DNA of 35,881 bases from an uncultured Reyranella sp. (GCA_937915145.1 CALDNT010000254.1:1-35881), one strand, 5' to 3'. Positions 28,592 through 35,881 are shown, counted from the first letter of the stretch. Notes: a model not told the origin generated them from the letters alone. Numbers and translations: made by a program.

Positions 28592-29455
28592 ATGATCGCG
28601 CTCACGATCCGCCACAGAACGACCTACCGATATCATCAGCCGGTGCAGCTGGGGCCGCACCGGCTGATGTTGCGTCCGCGCGAGAGCCGCGACCTTCGCT
28701 TGGTTTCGAACGACGTGACGATACGGCCGGCAGCGTCGGTCAGCTGGGCGCACGACGTCTTCGGCAATGCCGTCGCGACGGCAACGTTCCGCGCAATGAC
28801 CGACCACCTCGTGATCGACAGCATCAGCAAACTCAGCCTGGGCGCCGACGCGTGGCCGATCTTCGACATTGCCGCCTCGGCAATCGATTACCCCTTTCTC
28901 TATGCCGACGACGAGTGGACTGATCTCGGCGCGCTCGCGTCGCAGCAATATGTCGACACCGACGAGGTGCTGAAGAACTGGGCCCGCGCGTTCGTGCGCG
29001 GCGAATCTACCGACACGCTGGCACTGCTCAAGGATCTTTGTGCGGGAGTGTCGGGGACGATTCGCTATCAAAGCCGTGAGGTCGAGGGGACGCAGTCGCC
29101 ACTCGAAACGCTCGATCTTGGCGTGGGGTCCTGCCGGGATTTTGCCGTCCTGTTCGTCGAAGCTGCGCGCAGTCTCGGCTTCGGGGCACGAATCATCTCG
29201 GGCTACCTCTACAATCCCGACCGCGATTTCGTAGGCTCCGATGGCGAGGGCTCGACCCACGCCTGGGCGGAGGTCTACCTCCCGGGTGCCGGATGGATCA
29301 CATTCGATCCGACCAACCGTAGTGTCGGTGGCTTCAACCTGATTCCGGTCGCGGTTGGCCGCGACATCTGGCAGGTGATGCCCGTCGCCGGCAACTTTAC
29401 CGGGATGACCGATGCGTTCCAGGGCATGTGGGTAGAAGTCAGCGTCACCACGTGA
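28592..29455 (+). CDS. Transglutaminase-like (cysteine peptidase fold) family protein
   Basis: A 287-aa protein with the bacterial transglutaminase N-terminal β-domain (residues 1-90; TIRHRTTYRYHQPVQLGPHR) followed by the catalytic core. The triad is visible: Cys181 in LGVGSCRDFAVLF, His223 in STHAWAEVYLPG and Asp239 in WITFDPTNR. In bacteria such proteins are usually peptidases or amidases rather than cross-linkers. There is no signal peptide. The ATG at 28592 has TTGGAGGG about 10 nt upstream. It stands 73 nt before the RiPP precursor gene on the same strand, and a link to that system is possible but unproven. Confidence 0.9.
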   Translation: MIALTIRHRTTYRYHQPVQLGPHRLMLRPRESRDLRLVSNDVTIRPAASVSWAHDVFGNAVATATFRAMTDHLVIDSISKLSLGADAWPIFDIAASAIDYPFLYADDEWTDLGALASQQYVDTDEVLKNWARAFVRGESTDTLALLKDLCAGVSGTIRYQSREVEGTQSPLETLDLGVGSCRDFAVLFVEAARSLGFGARIISGYLYNPDRDFVGSDGEGSTHAWAEVYLPGAGWITFDPTNRSVGGFNLIPVAVGRDIWQVMPVAGNFTGMTDAFQGMWVEVSVTT

Positions 29456-29528
29456 CCCGAGTTCGTGATTTTCGTTTGTCAGCCTGTCGAAACTGCGAGT
29501 AACGTGTTTCCTCCGAGGGGGAAATGAC

Positions 29529-29936
29529 ATGGCCCAGGATCGTCGGTCGTTGCGTGCTCTTGCTGCATTACTGCCGGCCGGAGTGCTCGGTCTGTCCGTG
29601 GGGCTTGCCTCTGCCGATGCAGTGGCTGCGGCGTCGTCCGGCGAGGACCGTGCCACACAGCCGAAATCGAAAGCCGTTGCCGCCCGGCTCGAGGCCATCC
29701 GCAATTCCGTATCCGACATCGTTGAAGGCAAGACCGTCGATGTCGACGCCGAAGCCCGGCTCGCGTGGTGGGGCAACGGCGGTTGGCGGAACGGCGGCTG
29801 GGGTTGGCATAACGGTGGTTGGCACAACGGCGGCTGGGGCAATGGGGGTTGGCATAACGGCGGTTGGGGCAATGGGGGTTGGCACAACGGTGGTTGGCAC
29901 AACGGCGGCTGGGGCAACGGCTGGCATAACTGGTAG
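29529..29936 (+). CDS. GrrA/OscA-type radical SAM-modified RiPP precursor
   Basis: A 135-aa precursor with a clear leader/core split. Residues 1-35 include a signal-like hydrophobic stretch (LAALLPAGVLGLSVGLASA). Residues 46-78 are a charged leader segment (KSKAVAARLEAIRNSVSDIV) of the type seen in GrrA precursors. Residues 80-135 are almost only Gly, Trp, Asn and His and contain eleven Trp-x-Asn units, mostly as GGWHN and GGWGN. The ribosome binding site GAGGGGG lies 7 nt before the ATG at 29529; an ATG five bases earlier is out of frame. The maturase starts 4 nt after its stop. In this family the maturase is known to link an aromatic side chain to the residue two positions on, making three-residue cyclophanes. 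Trp-x-Asn fits that rule. Confidence 0.88.
   Translation: MAQDRRSLRALAALLPAGVLGLSVGLASADAVAAASSGEDRATQPKSKAVAARLEAIRNSVSDIVEGKTVDVDAEARLAWWGNGGWRNGGWGWHNGGWHNGGWGNGGWHNGGWGNGGWHNGGWHNGGWGNGWHNW
29766..29933 (+). repeat. Internal repeats encoding the WxN core
   Basis: The DNA is built of related 12- and 15-base units such as AACGGCGGTTGG and CAATGGGGGTTGGCA, with silent changes between copies. Because the copies differ at third positions while keeping the amino acids, selection is acting on the peptide. The regularity also makes copy number prone to change by slippage or recombination. Confidence 0.85.
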
Positions 29937-29940
29937 GGAC

Positions 29941-31176
29941 GTGCAGAGCTTTTCTCCCCTGGGCGCGCCGGCAGGCCGACCCGAAATCGAGATGGTGATC
30001 ATCCAGCCGACCGCCTTCTGCAACATCAACTGCACCTACTGCTACCTGCCCGATCGCAGCAACAAGCACGTCATCGCTCAATCGACGGTGACGAAACTCT
30101 TCACCGAACTCTTTTCGTCCGGCTGGACCAACCCGGAGATCACGGTGCTCTGGCATGCCGGCGAACCGCTTGCCGTGCCGGTCGCGTTCTATCGCGAGGC
30201 CTTTGCGACGATCGAACGGCTGAGACCCAAGGACGGACCTGGTGCTGTTGTCGTGAAGCATTCGTTCCAGACCAACGGCATGCTGATCGACGATGAATGG
30301 TGTGATCTGTTCCGGGAATGGAAGGTTGGAGTCGGCGTCAGCATCGATGGTCCGCGCGAACTGCATGACGCGCATCGCAAGACCCGCAGCGGCGCCGGCA
30401 CCTTCGACAGGACGGTTGCCGGTATCCGCTGCCTCAAGGCCGCCAACTGGCCGTTCCATGCGCTCTCCGTTCTGTCGCGCGCGAGCCTGGAGATGCCTGA
30501 GGAGATGCTGGCCTTCTACATTTCCGAGGGCATCGACCATGTCTGCTTCAATGTCGAGGAATCGGAAGGCGACTACGTCTCCGACCTGTTCCAGGGTGCC
30601 GAGTTGCGCCAGCGCTACGAGACGTTCCTGCGAAAGTTCTGGCATCTGGCGCGATCCGACGGACGCATCCGGTTCGTTCGCGAGATCGATCACGCCCTGC
30701 CGCGTGTCTTCCGCCCGGAGGGCGTGCGTGCCCGCAACATCCAAGTCGAGCCGCTCGGCATGGTCAATGTCGACAGCCACGGCAACATCTCGAGTTTTTC
30801 CCCTGAGCTGCTCGGCTACAAGAATGCCGACTATGGCGACTTCCTGCTCGGCAACATCAACACCCGGTCGCTCCGCGAGATCTACGAGGACACCCTCGGC
30901 TCGGCGCTACTGCGCGACATACAGGCAGGCACCGAGGCCTGCCGCGCGGGATGCGAATATTTCTCGGTGTGCGGCGGCGGCGCGCCGGTGAACAAGCTGT
31001 TCGAAAACGGCAGGTTCGACAGCACATCTACGTCGTTCTGCACGCTTACCCAGATGGTGCCGACCGACCTTATCCTGGAAGCCTACGACACGCTCGAGCA
31101 AAACTGGACCGCAGACGGTCTTTCCACCATCGCCCAACTCGCCGCCCAACCGGCGTCGCCACCGAGGATGCCATGA
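29941..31176 (+). CDS. Radical SAM/SPASM cyclophane-forming maturase, GrrM/OscB type
   Basis: A 411-aa radical SAM enzyme. CNINCTYCY holds the CxxxCxxC cluster ligands Cys27, Cys31 and Cys34. The partial TIM barrel shows ITVLWHAGEPLAVP, FQTNGMLIDDEW and VGVGVSIDGPRELHDAHR. The SPASM domain near the end has Cys334, Cys338, Cys344 and Cys367 (ACRAGCEYFSVCGGG and FCTLTQ), which bind auxiliary iron-sulfur clusters. I start it at GTG 29941, with GGTAGGGA just before it, 4 nt after the precursor stop. The frame is open through the precursor in the wrong frame, so longer starts are artefacts. The enzyme should install Cβ-aryl cross-links in the WxN core. Its stop overlaps the next gene (ATGA). Confidence 0.93.
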   Translation: MQSFSPLGAPAGRPEIEMVIIQPTAFCNINCTYCYLPDRSNKHVIAQSTVTKLFTELFSSGWTNPEITVLWHAGEPLAVPVAFYREAFATIERLRPKDGPGAVVVKHSFQTNGMLIDDEWCDLFREWKVGVGVSIDGPRELHDAHRKTRSGAGTFDRTVAGIRCLKAANWPFHALSVLSRASLEMPEEMLAFYISEGIDHVCFNVEESEGDYVSDLFQGAELRQRYETFLRKFWHLARSDGRIRFVREIDHALPRVFRPEGVRARNIQVEPLGMVNVDSHGNISSFSPELLGYKNADYGDFLLGNINTRSLREIYEDTLGSALLRDIQAGTEACRAGCEYFSVCGGGAPVNKLFENGRFDSTSTSFCTLTQMVPTDLILEAYDTLEQNWTADGLSTIAQLAAQPASPPRMP

Positions 31177-31880
31177 CCAGATCGTTGCTCTTCGCCGTTG
31201 TTTGCTACTTCGCCGCGACCTGGGCGCTTGGCGTCCAGGCGCAGCAGCCTGCGACTGGCGCCAAGCCGCCTGCCGCCGGCTACGGTCAGGACGCGCCGCC
31301 ACCCTCGCCCTCGGAAATGGTTCCATGGCCGGTCCTGCTGGTGACCAGCGTCGAGGTTCTGCGTTCGACGCATGGCGGCGGCCTCGACATCGTCCGCGCT
31401 CGCGGCGTGGTAACGTCGTCCGGTTGGGGGGCGCCGCACCTGGTGCCGATCACGCGCGGCGAACCGGTGGACGGCATTCTCGACCTGATATTTCAAGGTG
31501 TCGTACCGGCGAGTCCCGCGCCGCTCGGCGCATTCATGGCCTTCGAGGCGTTGTTGCCAGTGGCCGCAGGACATCCCTACAAGGGCGTCCGGGTGCGTTC
31601 AGCCAGCAATGCAATCGTCCTGAAGACAGTTCCAGGATACATCGAGGGCGCCACCCCAAAGGCCGACTGCGCTTCTTGCCTCGGCAAGTATTTCGTCGCA
31701 AAGGGCGCCACCGCGCCGGCCGGTGCAGCCTCCGACAGTCTGGTGCGGGAAGCTGACCTGCCGTGGAAGCTGCGCATCATCAAGCCGACCGACGGGCTGC
31801 CGAACTATGCTTTCGACCCGAACCGCCTGACGCTGGTCCTGTCGGAGGACAACCGCATCGTCGACGCCGCCTGGGACTGA
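31173..31880 (+). CDS. Secreted CxxC protein of unknown function in the GrrA/GrrM operon
   Basis: A 235-aa protein with a signal peptide (LLFAVVCYFAATWALGVQAQ), then a Pro/Ala-rich linker to about residue 50. A compact, probably β-rich domain follows (VTSVEVLRSTHGGGLDIVRA, GVVTSSGWGAPHLVPI). Near residue 166 it has CASC, a CxxC pair in a short loop, followed by KYFVAKG. I do not recognise the family. It is not the periplasmic-receptor-like partner I recall from other GRRM clusters. Its ATG overlaps the maturase stop by four bases, so it is made together with the system. Plausible roles are export partner, immunity, redox handling or target of the modified peptide; none is shown by the sequence. 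Confidence 0.8.
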   Translation: MTRSLLFAVVCYFAATWALGVQAQQPATGAKPPAAGYGQDAPPPSPSEMVPWPVLLVTSVEVLRSTHGGGLDIVRARGVVTSSGWGAPHLVPITRGEPVDGILDLIFQGVVPASPAPLGAFMAFEALLPVAAGHPYKGVRVRSASNAIVLKTVPGYIEGATPKADCASCLGKYFVAKGATAPAGAASDSLVREADLPWKLRIIKPTDGLPNYAFDPNRLTLVLSEDNRIVDAAWD

Positions 31881-31911
31881 GAGGTTCAACGGTCCGTCAG
31901 GTGCTTGCCGT

Positions 31912-32880
31912 CTATTGCGCTACGAATTTGGCGAGCGGCTTCCACTTGGCGTAGTCGGCCTCGATCCTGGCGCGGAACTCGGCCGGGGTGCTGGAGTGCG
32001 CCTCGTTGCCCAGGCCCTGCAGTTTGCTCGTCACGTTCGGCTGCGCCACCGCGATCTTCGCCGCGGCGGCAAGCTTGTCGGCGATATCGGCCGGAAGGCC
32101 GGTGGGCGCGGCGAGGCCGAGCCAGGAGATCACTTCGTAGCCCGGTACATCGTCGGCGACAGGCGGCACGTCGGGATTGAAGGGCCAGCGCTGCTTGGAC
32201 GTCACGGCGAGCGCGCGAACCTGACCGTTGCGGAGCGGCCCGTTGTAGCTCGTGAAGGTGCTGATCGCCACGTCCATGCGGCCACCGATCACGTCGGCAA
32301 TCTGCTGGCCGGTGTCCTTGTAGGCCACCGCTTCGATCTCGACCCCGGCCTTGGCCTTCATCAGTTCGACGGCGAGATGCAGCGTGTTGCCGACACCGCT
32401 GTGAGCATAGTTGAGCTTGCCCGGGTTCTTGCGCGCGGCGGCAAGCAGGTCCTTCAGCGTGCGGTATGGCGAATCGGCCGCGGTGAAGAAAGCGAACGGA
32501 AACTGGGTCAGCAGCGAGACGTAGGAGAAATCCCTGAGCGTGTTGAAGGGGACCTGGGAATCGGTGGCGCTGATAACGTTGGCGCCGCCGGTGATCAGGT
32601 AGAGCGTGTAGCCGTCGGCCGGTTGGCTCATGACGTATTGCGCCGCGATGCGTTCGCCGGCGCCGGGCTTGGGCTCGACGATGACGCTCTGGCCCAACGT
32701 CTCCATCAGACTGGGCGAGACCAGGCGCGCGATGGTGTCGGGGTTCGAACCCGGCCCGTAGCCGTGCACGATGCGTATCGGCTTGGAAGGAAAGGCCGCC
32801 TGGGCGTACCCGATGGCGGGCACACCGGCCACCATCGCGATGGAGCTGAGCAGAGTCCGGCGCTTGAAACTTGTCGGCAT
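31912..32880 (-). CDS. Bug-family (TctC) periplasmic solute-binding protein
   Basis: A 322-aa receptor with signal peptide (KRRTLLSSIAMVAGVPAIGYAQA) and AGGAGG placed ideally before the ATG. Family features are AFPSKPIRIVHGYGPGSNPD, EPKPGAGERIAAQYV, LNYAHSGVGNTLHLAVELM and the usual final helix. Its binding-loop stretch GYGPGSNPDTIAR differs clearly from the PxPPGGSNDTFAR of the tandem pair at 14605-16554, so it belongs to another branch and probably binds another ligand. No transporter membrane genes are near. It converges on the RiPP operon with 31 nt between the stops. Confidence 0.93.
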   Translation of the reverse strand: MPTSFKRRTLLSSIAMVAGVPAIGYAQAAFPSKPIRIVHGYGPGSNPDTIARLVSPSLMETLGQSVIVEPKPGAGERIAAQYVMSQPADGYTLYLITGGANVISATDSQVPFNTLRDFSYVSLLTQFPFAFFTAADSPYRTLKDLLAAARKNPGKLNYAHSGVGNTLHLAVELMKAKAGVEIEAVAYKDTGQQIADVIGGRMDVAISTFTSYNGPLRNGQVRALAVTSKQRWPFNPDVPPVADDVPGYEVISWLGLAAPTGLPADIADKLAAAAKIAVAQPNVTSKLQGLGNEAHSSTPAEFRARIEADYAKWKPLAKFVAQ

Positions 32881-33009
32881 CGTTTCCTCCTGTGCTGTCG
32901 GCTTGAGCGCCGCTTTTTGTCAGATCCTGGTTCGGCGGTCGCGAATGACTGCCACAGTATCGAAACTTCACATATTTTCGAAACTATAGGCAAGCCCCAA
33001 TGCAGACCG

Positions 33010-33771
33010 TCAGGATGCCAGGGGCGCCAGCGCCGTGCTGAGGGCACGGCTCGATATCTGCAGGAGACCGTGGAACGGCTGGCCCATCTCGAGGATCAGG
33101 AAAATCCCGCTGGATGCCGACAGGGCGATGATCAGCAGGGCCGCCATGGAGGTTGGATTGAGCGGCGAGAACAGGCTGAAGCTGACGAAGATCATCACCA
33201 GCCAGGAAATCAGAGTGACCAGAAGCGGCACCGGTATGGCGGCGTGCGAACGCTCGAACAGCATCAGGCGCGATCTCTGCGTCGCGATGGTGGTCTGGAT
33301 GACCTGACTCTGGATGGAGCGTTGGAGGTCGGTTTGCGGAGCGAGTTCGTGCATGGCGATGAAGGCGCGCGCGGCATGGCCGTCCGGATTATGCGGCATG
33401 TCCTTCGAGGGAGGCCTGCCGGCCTCGCCCCAGAGTGCCGTGACCAGAGGCTCGACGCTGCCGCGAAGCAGCTTGCGCAACGGCTGCGCTTCCGGTCCGT
33501 ATCGCTCCAGGAGTTCGTCGATCAGGATCAGGTTCGTCGCAATCTGCCGCACTTCGTTGCGCTGCGCCTCATAGGCGTTGCTGGCGGAGTTGATCAGCAG
33601 GCCCAGCACCAGGGCCGACATCGTGGCGATGAGCCCGGTGCCCAGCCGGACGATATCCTTGGCGTGGTCGTTGAGGTGATGTCCCGGCAGGACGCGACGC
33701 AGCTGGGCGCCGGCGGCGGCACCCAAAAGCATGAGGGTGCAGGTCAGCAGCGCGACTTCGATGGGACTCAC
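33010..33771 (-). CDS. DUF4239-like (bestrophin-like) inner-membrane protein, second copy
   Basis: A 253-aa paralogue of the gene at 4546-5292. Four hydrophobic segments sit in the same places, with the shared blocks LPGHHLNDHAKDIVRL, LIATMSALVLGLLI, DELLERYGPEA and LILEMGQPFHGLLQISS. The start MSPIEVALLTCTLML is an ATG here and was used to re-assign the start of the first copy. Between helices 2 and 3 the soluble part is about 120 residues, likely on one side of the membrane. Function is unknown. It is divergent from the cupin gene across 137 nt. Confidence 0.82.
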   Translation of the reverse strand: MSPIEVALLTCTLMLLGAAAGAQLRRVLPGHHLNDHAKDIVRLGTGLIATMSALVLGLLINSASNAYEAQRNEVRQIATNLILIDELLERYGPEAQPLRKLLRGSVEPLVTALWGEAGRPPSKDMPHNPDGHAARAFIAMHELAPQTDLQRSIQSQVIQTTIATQRSRLMLFERSHAAIPVPLLVTLISWLVMIFVSFSLFSPLNPTSMAALLIIALSASSGIFLILEMGQPFHGLLQISSRALSTALAPLAS

Positions 33772-33908
33772 AGGCGGCTCCTCTGCTGATGGCGCACTAT
33801 GCGGGACTTATCCTTTGGCGACGAGCACCATCGGGCGTGCCGCCGGTCTGGTTTCCGCTGCGGACTCGCGCTAAGGAAAGTCGACGATACGCCACGAGGG
33901 AGCGTTGA

Positions 33909-34436
33909 ATGCGAGCCGCAAGGCAGGTTACGCCGCAGGCAATCCTTTTCGACGACGATGGCGAAACGCCGAACAATCCTTCGCTGCCGCTGCTGGTCTA
34001 TCGCGGTGCTGTCGAGGTCGTGGGGGCTACCGACCCGGCGGCGCTGTTCGAGAATGCGTTTGGCGCGCAAAGCTGGGGACATGGGTGGCGCAACGGCATC
34101 TACGACTTCCTGCATTTTCATACCCGGACTCACGAGGTGTTGGGCATCGCCCGCGGTCGCGCGCGTGTTCAGTTTGGCGGCACCCGCGGCCTGGAACTTG
34201 ACGTGGAGGCGGGCGACGTGGTCGTGCTGCCGGCCGGCACCGGGCACCGTCGCGTGTCCGCCAGCGCCGATCTGCTGGTGGTTGGCGCCTATCCCGACAA
34301 TTGCGGCTTCGACCAGAAGCGTCCAGGGCAGATCGACCACGCGAGCGCCGTCGCGGCGGTCGCTGCCGTCCCGTTGCCGCGCGCCGATCCGCTGTACGGG
34401 CACGATGGTCCGTTGCGGGAGACGTGGATGCGATGA
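33909..34436 (+). CDS. Cupin-domain protein (YjlB-like)
   Basis: A 175-aa single-cupin protein. The metal-binding motif reads FLHFHTRTHEVLGIARGRARVQFGG (about residues 68-92, read in two parts) with three histidines and a Glu. The second motif, AGDVVVLPAGTGHRRV, follows near 107-122. The end (GPLRETW) matches YjlB-type cupins, whose role is not known. No signal peptide is present. Its stop overlaps the next gene's ATG by four bases, so it is coupled to a secreted aspartic-peptidase-like protein, an odd pairing. Confidence 0.87.
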   Translation: MRAARQVTPQAILFDDDGETPNNPSLPLLVYRGAVEVVGATDPAALFENAFGAQSWGHGWRNGIYDFLHFHTRTHEVLGIARGRARVQFGGTRGLELDVEAGDVVVLPAGTGHRRVSASADLLVVGAYPDNCGFDQKRPGQIDHASAVAAVAAVPLPRADPLYGHDGPLRETWMR

Positions 34437-35524
34437 AGTACATCCCGGTCTTCGTGGCGTGTCTGCTGGCGAGCGGACCGGCCGCGGCGCAACCCGAGGC
34501 CTATGGCGGCCTCGCAACGATCGAAATTCCCTTCGCCAACGGCCCGATCCGCGCCGAGCACGTACCCGAAATTCGCCTGAAGCTGAAGGGCGCGGCGCCG
34601 CGCCGCTTCGGCATGGATACCGGTTCGACCGGGATCGTCGTGGCCGCCGAGCACTATGTGCCGGGACCGGGCGACACCAACGACGGGCCAGGCCGCATCG
34701 TCTACAACAGCAGTGGGCGCGTCCTGCACGGCACGCACCACACCACCGATGTCGAGATCCTTCTCAACGACGACCGGCCGGCGGCGACCGCGCGCGTGCA
34801 GGTGCTGCGGGTGGACAGCATCACCTGCCTGCGCAACGCCCGCGACTGTACGCCCGATCCGCGTCCGCGCGGCGTGGCCTTCATGGGCATCGGTTTCGAC
34901 CGCGCCGCCGCCCAGGGAACCGACAGCGGTCCGGCGGCGTCCGCGCCGCGCAATCCATTCGTCAATCTCGTGTCGCTGGGCTCCGGCGCCTCGGCAAGTT
35001 CGATACGCCCAGGCTACATCGTCACCCGGACCGGTATTCATCTCGGCATGAACACGGCGCTCACGCGAAATTTCGCCTTCGTGAAGCTCTCGGCCAAGGG
35101 CACCGTCTCGGCGTCGGGCCTGCCGCAATGGAACGCAGCACCCCTTACCGTGTCGGTCGACGGCCAGACCGCGACCGGCACCAGCCTGGTCGATACCGGC
35201 ATCAGCTACATGTTCCTGTCGCCGCCGCCCGGTACTGCGCTGATCCCAGGTGCGCGGGCGCCGGCGGGCACAAGGATCGCGATCGGATTGCCGGGTGGGC
35301 GTGCCGCCACGGCTTTCTATGAGTTCACGACCGGTGACCGGGCCAATCCGCTGCATCCCGAAAAGGTCGAGGTCGTGCGCGATCCTGGTGTCTTCGTGAA
35401 TACCGGCCGCATGTTCTTCGAGGGTTTCGATTATCTCTACGACGCCGTCGGGGGCTATGTCGGGTACGGCTGGAACGGCCGTGTGAGCGGTGCCTTCGGC
35501 AGGGTTACGCCGGGCGGACGATGA
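34433..35524 (+). CDS. Secreted pepsin-like (bilobal) aspartic peptidase candidate
   Basis: A 363-aa protein with signal peptide (MKYIPVFVACLLASGPAAAQ). Two aspartic-peptidase motifs lie 192 residues apart: FGMDTGSTGIVV with Asp62 and TSLVDTGISYMFL with Asp254. Pepsin has its pair 183 apart. Between them RIVYNSSGRVLHG (Tyr91) resembles the flap YGTGSxxG, and GVAFMGIGFDR resembles the GILGLxY strand. Mature size fits two lobes. Pepsin-like enzymes are rare in bacteria, though secure examples exist. A Cys pair at 132 and 139 could form a disulfide. A non-peptidase descendant is possible. The start is the ATG overlapping the cupin stop, and the stop overlaps the next gene's ATG. Confidence 0.72.
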   Translation: MKYIPVFVACLLASGPAAAQPEAYGGLATIEIPFANGPIRAEHVPEIRLKLKGAAPRRFGMDTGSTGIVVAAEHYVPGPGDTNDGPGRIVYNSSGRVLHGTHHTTDVEILLNDDRPAATARVQVLRVDSITCLRNARDCTPDPRPRGVAFMGIGFDRAAAQGTDSGPAASAPRNPFVNLVSLGSGASASSIRPGYIVTRTGIHLGMNTALTRNFAFVKLSAKGTVSASGLPQWNAAPLTVSVDGQTATGTSLVDTGISYMFLSPPPGTALIPGARAPAGTRIAIGLPGGRAATAFYEFTTGDRANPLHPEKVEVVRDPGVFVNTGRMFFEGFDYLYDAVGGYVGYGWNGRVSGAFGRVTPGGR

Positions 35525-35881
35525 TGTCGGGCCGGGCTGCCGCCTCACCGGAGGATGCGGGCTTCGCTCCCGACCTTGCCGAATGTCTGGACAAGCTCGT
35601 CGCCGACAAGCGAGCCTGGAACGTTCACGGCGTGGTCGTGACGCGTGGCGGTCGGCTGGTGGTGGAGCGCTACTTCACGGGCGATGATCGCCGCCGCGGC
35701 CACGCCCTGGGGGAGGTCGCGTTCGGCGCCGACACGCTGCACGACCTGCGCTCGGTCTCCAAGAGCATCGTCGGTCTGCTCTACGGCATCGCGCTGGCGC
35801 GCAGGAAAGTGCCGCCGCCCGAGGCAGAGCTCATGCCGCTGTTCGCGCAGTATGCCGACCTCGCCGGCGATCCCGGCCGTG
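35521..35881 (+). CDS. Serine hydrolase of the β-lactamase/penicillin-binding fold (3' end outside window)
   Basis: The frame runs from ATG 35521 to the window edge, 120 codons. LRSVSKSIVGLLYGIAL carries the SxxK catalytic motif (Ser82 and Lys85), and GVVVTRGGRLVVERYFTG is the usual strand pair before it. This is the family of class C-like β-lactamases, esterases and D-aminopeptidases (Pfam β-lactamase). No signal peptide is seen at the start. Its ATG overlaps the stop of the aspartic-peptidase-like gene, and a second ATG at 35524 is equally possible. The YxN and HxG motifs would lie beyond the window. Confidence 0.88.
   Translation, partial: MMSGRAAASPEDAGFAPDLAECLDKLVADKRAWNVHGVVVTRGGRLVVERYFTGDDRRRGHALGEVAFGADTLHDLRSVSKSIVGLLYGIALARRKVPPPEAELMPLFAQYADLAGDPGR

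Noticed and set aside
29766..29933. CRISPR or satellite array
   Set aside because: The repeats are translated in frame, vary at third positions and have no unique spacers.
29524..29940. An upstream extension of the maturase through the precursor region
   Set aside because: It is the precursor DNA read in the wrong frame; GTG 29941 has a ribosome binding site and gives the normal family start.
28169..30780. Long minus-strand frames opposite the cold-shock, transglutaminase and RiPP genes
   Set aside because: The Pro/Leu/Gln repeats at the start of one are the complement of the WxN repeat. The plus-strand genes have ribosome binding sites and motifs; these do not.

Overview
The window is GC-rich, densely coded DNA that reads as an alphaproteobacterial chromosome. 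A soil or freshwater lineage near Bradyrhizobium or Reyranella would fit. The reasons are three Bug-type (TctC) solute receptors, three class III nucleotide cyclases (one fused to a TolB-like domain and TPRs), aerobic box-pathway genes, a CaiB/BaiF CoA-transferase cassette, and degenerate 'ATGTCNGC' intergenic repeats of a kind I associate with those genera. The taxonomic call is inference; no rRNA or other marker gene is present. I saw no tRNA, rRNA, CRISPR array or intact insertion sequence.

Layout. 1-3.5 kb: the 3' end of a cyclase, an APH-fold kinase and a cyclase-TolB-TPR protein. 3.8-5.3 kb: pyroglutamyl peptidase and a DUF4239-like membrane protein. 5.4-8.5 kb: boxC-boxB (benzoyl-CoA epoxide formation and ring cleavage), divergent from a GNAT-Rrf2 pair across a short palindromic operator candidate. 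9.4-12.1 kb: a membrane HAMP-cyclase overlapping an acyl-CoA dehydrogenase by ATGA. 12.2-16.6 kb: a fused UraD-UraH ureide enzyme, a GabD-like aldehyde dehydrogenase and two tandem Bug receptors. 16.6-19.3 kb (minus strand): a crotonase, a CoA-transferase and an SDR that lacks the usual Ser and Tyr. 19.3-22.3 kb: a decayed accessory region with ABC-transporter fragments, a 70-nt perfect cloverleaf palindrome, dispersed and tandem repeats, an orphan substrate-binding protein and a small HTH gene that may be frameshifted. 22.3-28.4 kb: small housekeeping and envelope genes (cupin-like, DUF454, Sel1, M23 peptidase, two 120-aa paralogues, a fatty acid desaturase, cold-shock protein). 28.6-29.5 kb: a transglutaminase-like protein.

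The most interesting locus is 29.5-31.9 kb, a compact RiPP operon. It contains a precursor with eleven Trp-x-Asn units in a Gly/Trp/Asn/His-rich tail, a radical SAM/SPASM maturase of the GrrM/OscB type 4 nt downstream, and a secreted CxxC protein of unknown function overlapping the maturase by ATGA. This is most simply a cyclophane ('triceptide') system whose third component I do not recognise.

31.9-35.9 kb holds a third Bug receptor, a second DUF4239-like protein, and a tightly overlapped set of three genes: a cupin, a secreted protein with the two-DTG layout of pepsin-like aspartic peptidases, and a serine hydrolase cut by the window edge. The pepsin-like protein is the second locus I would follow up.
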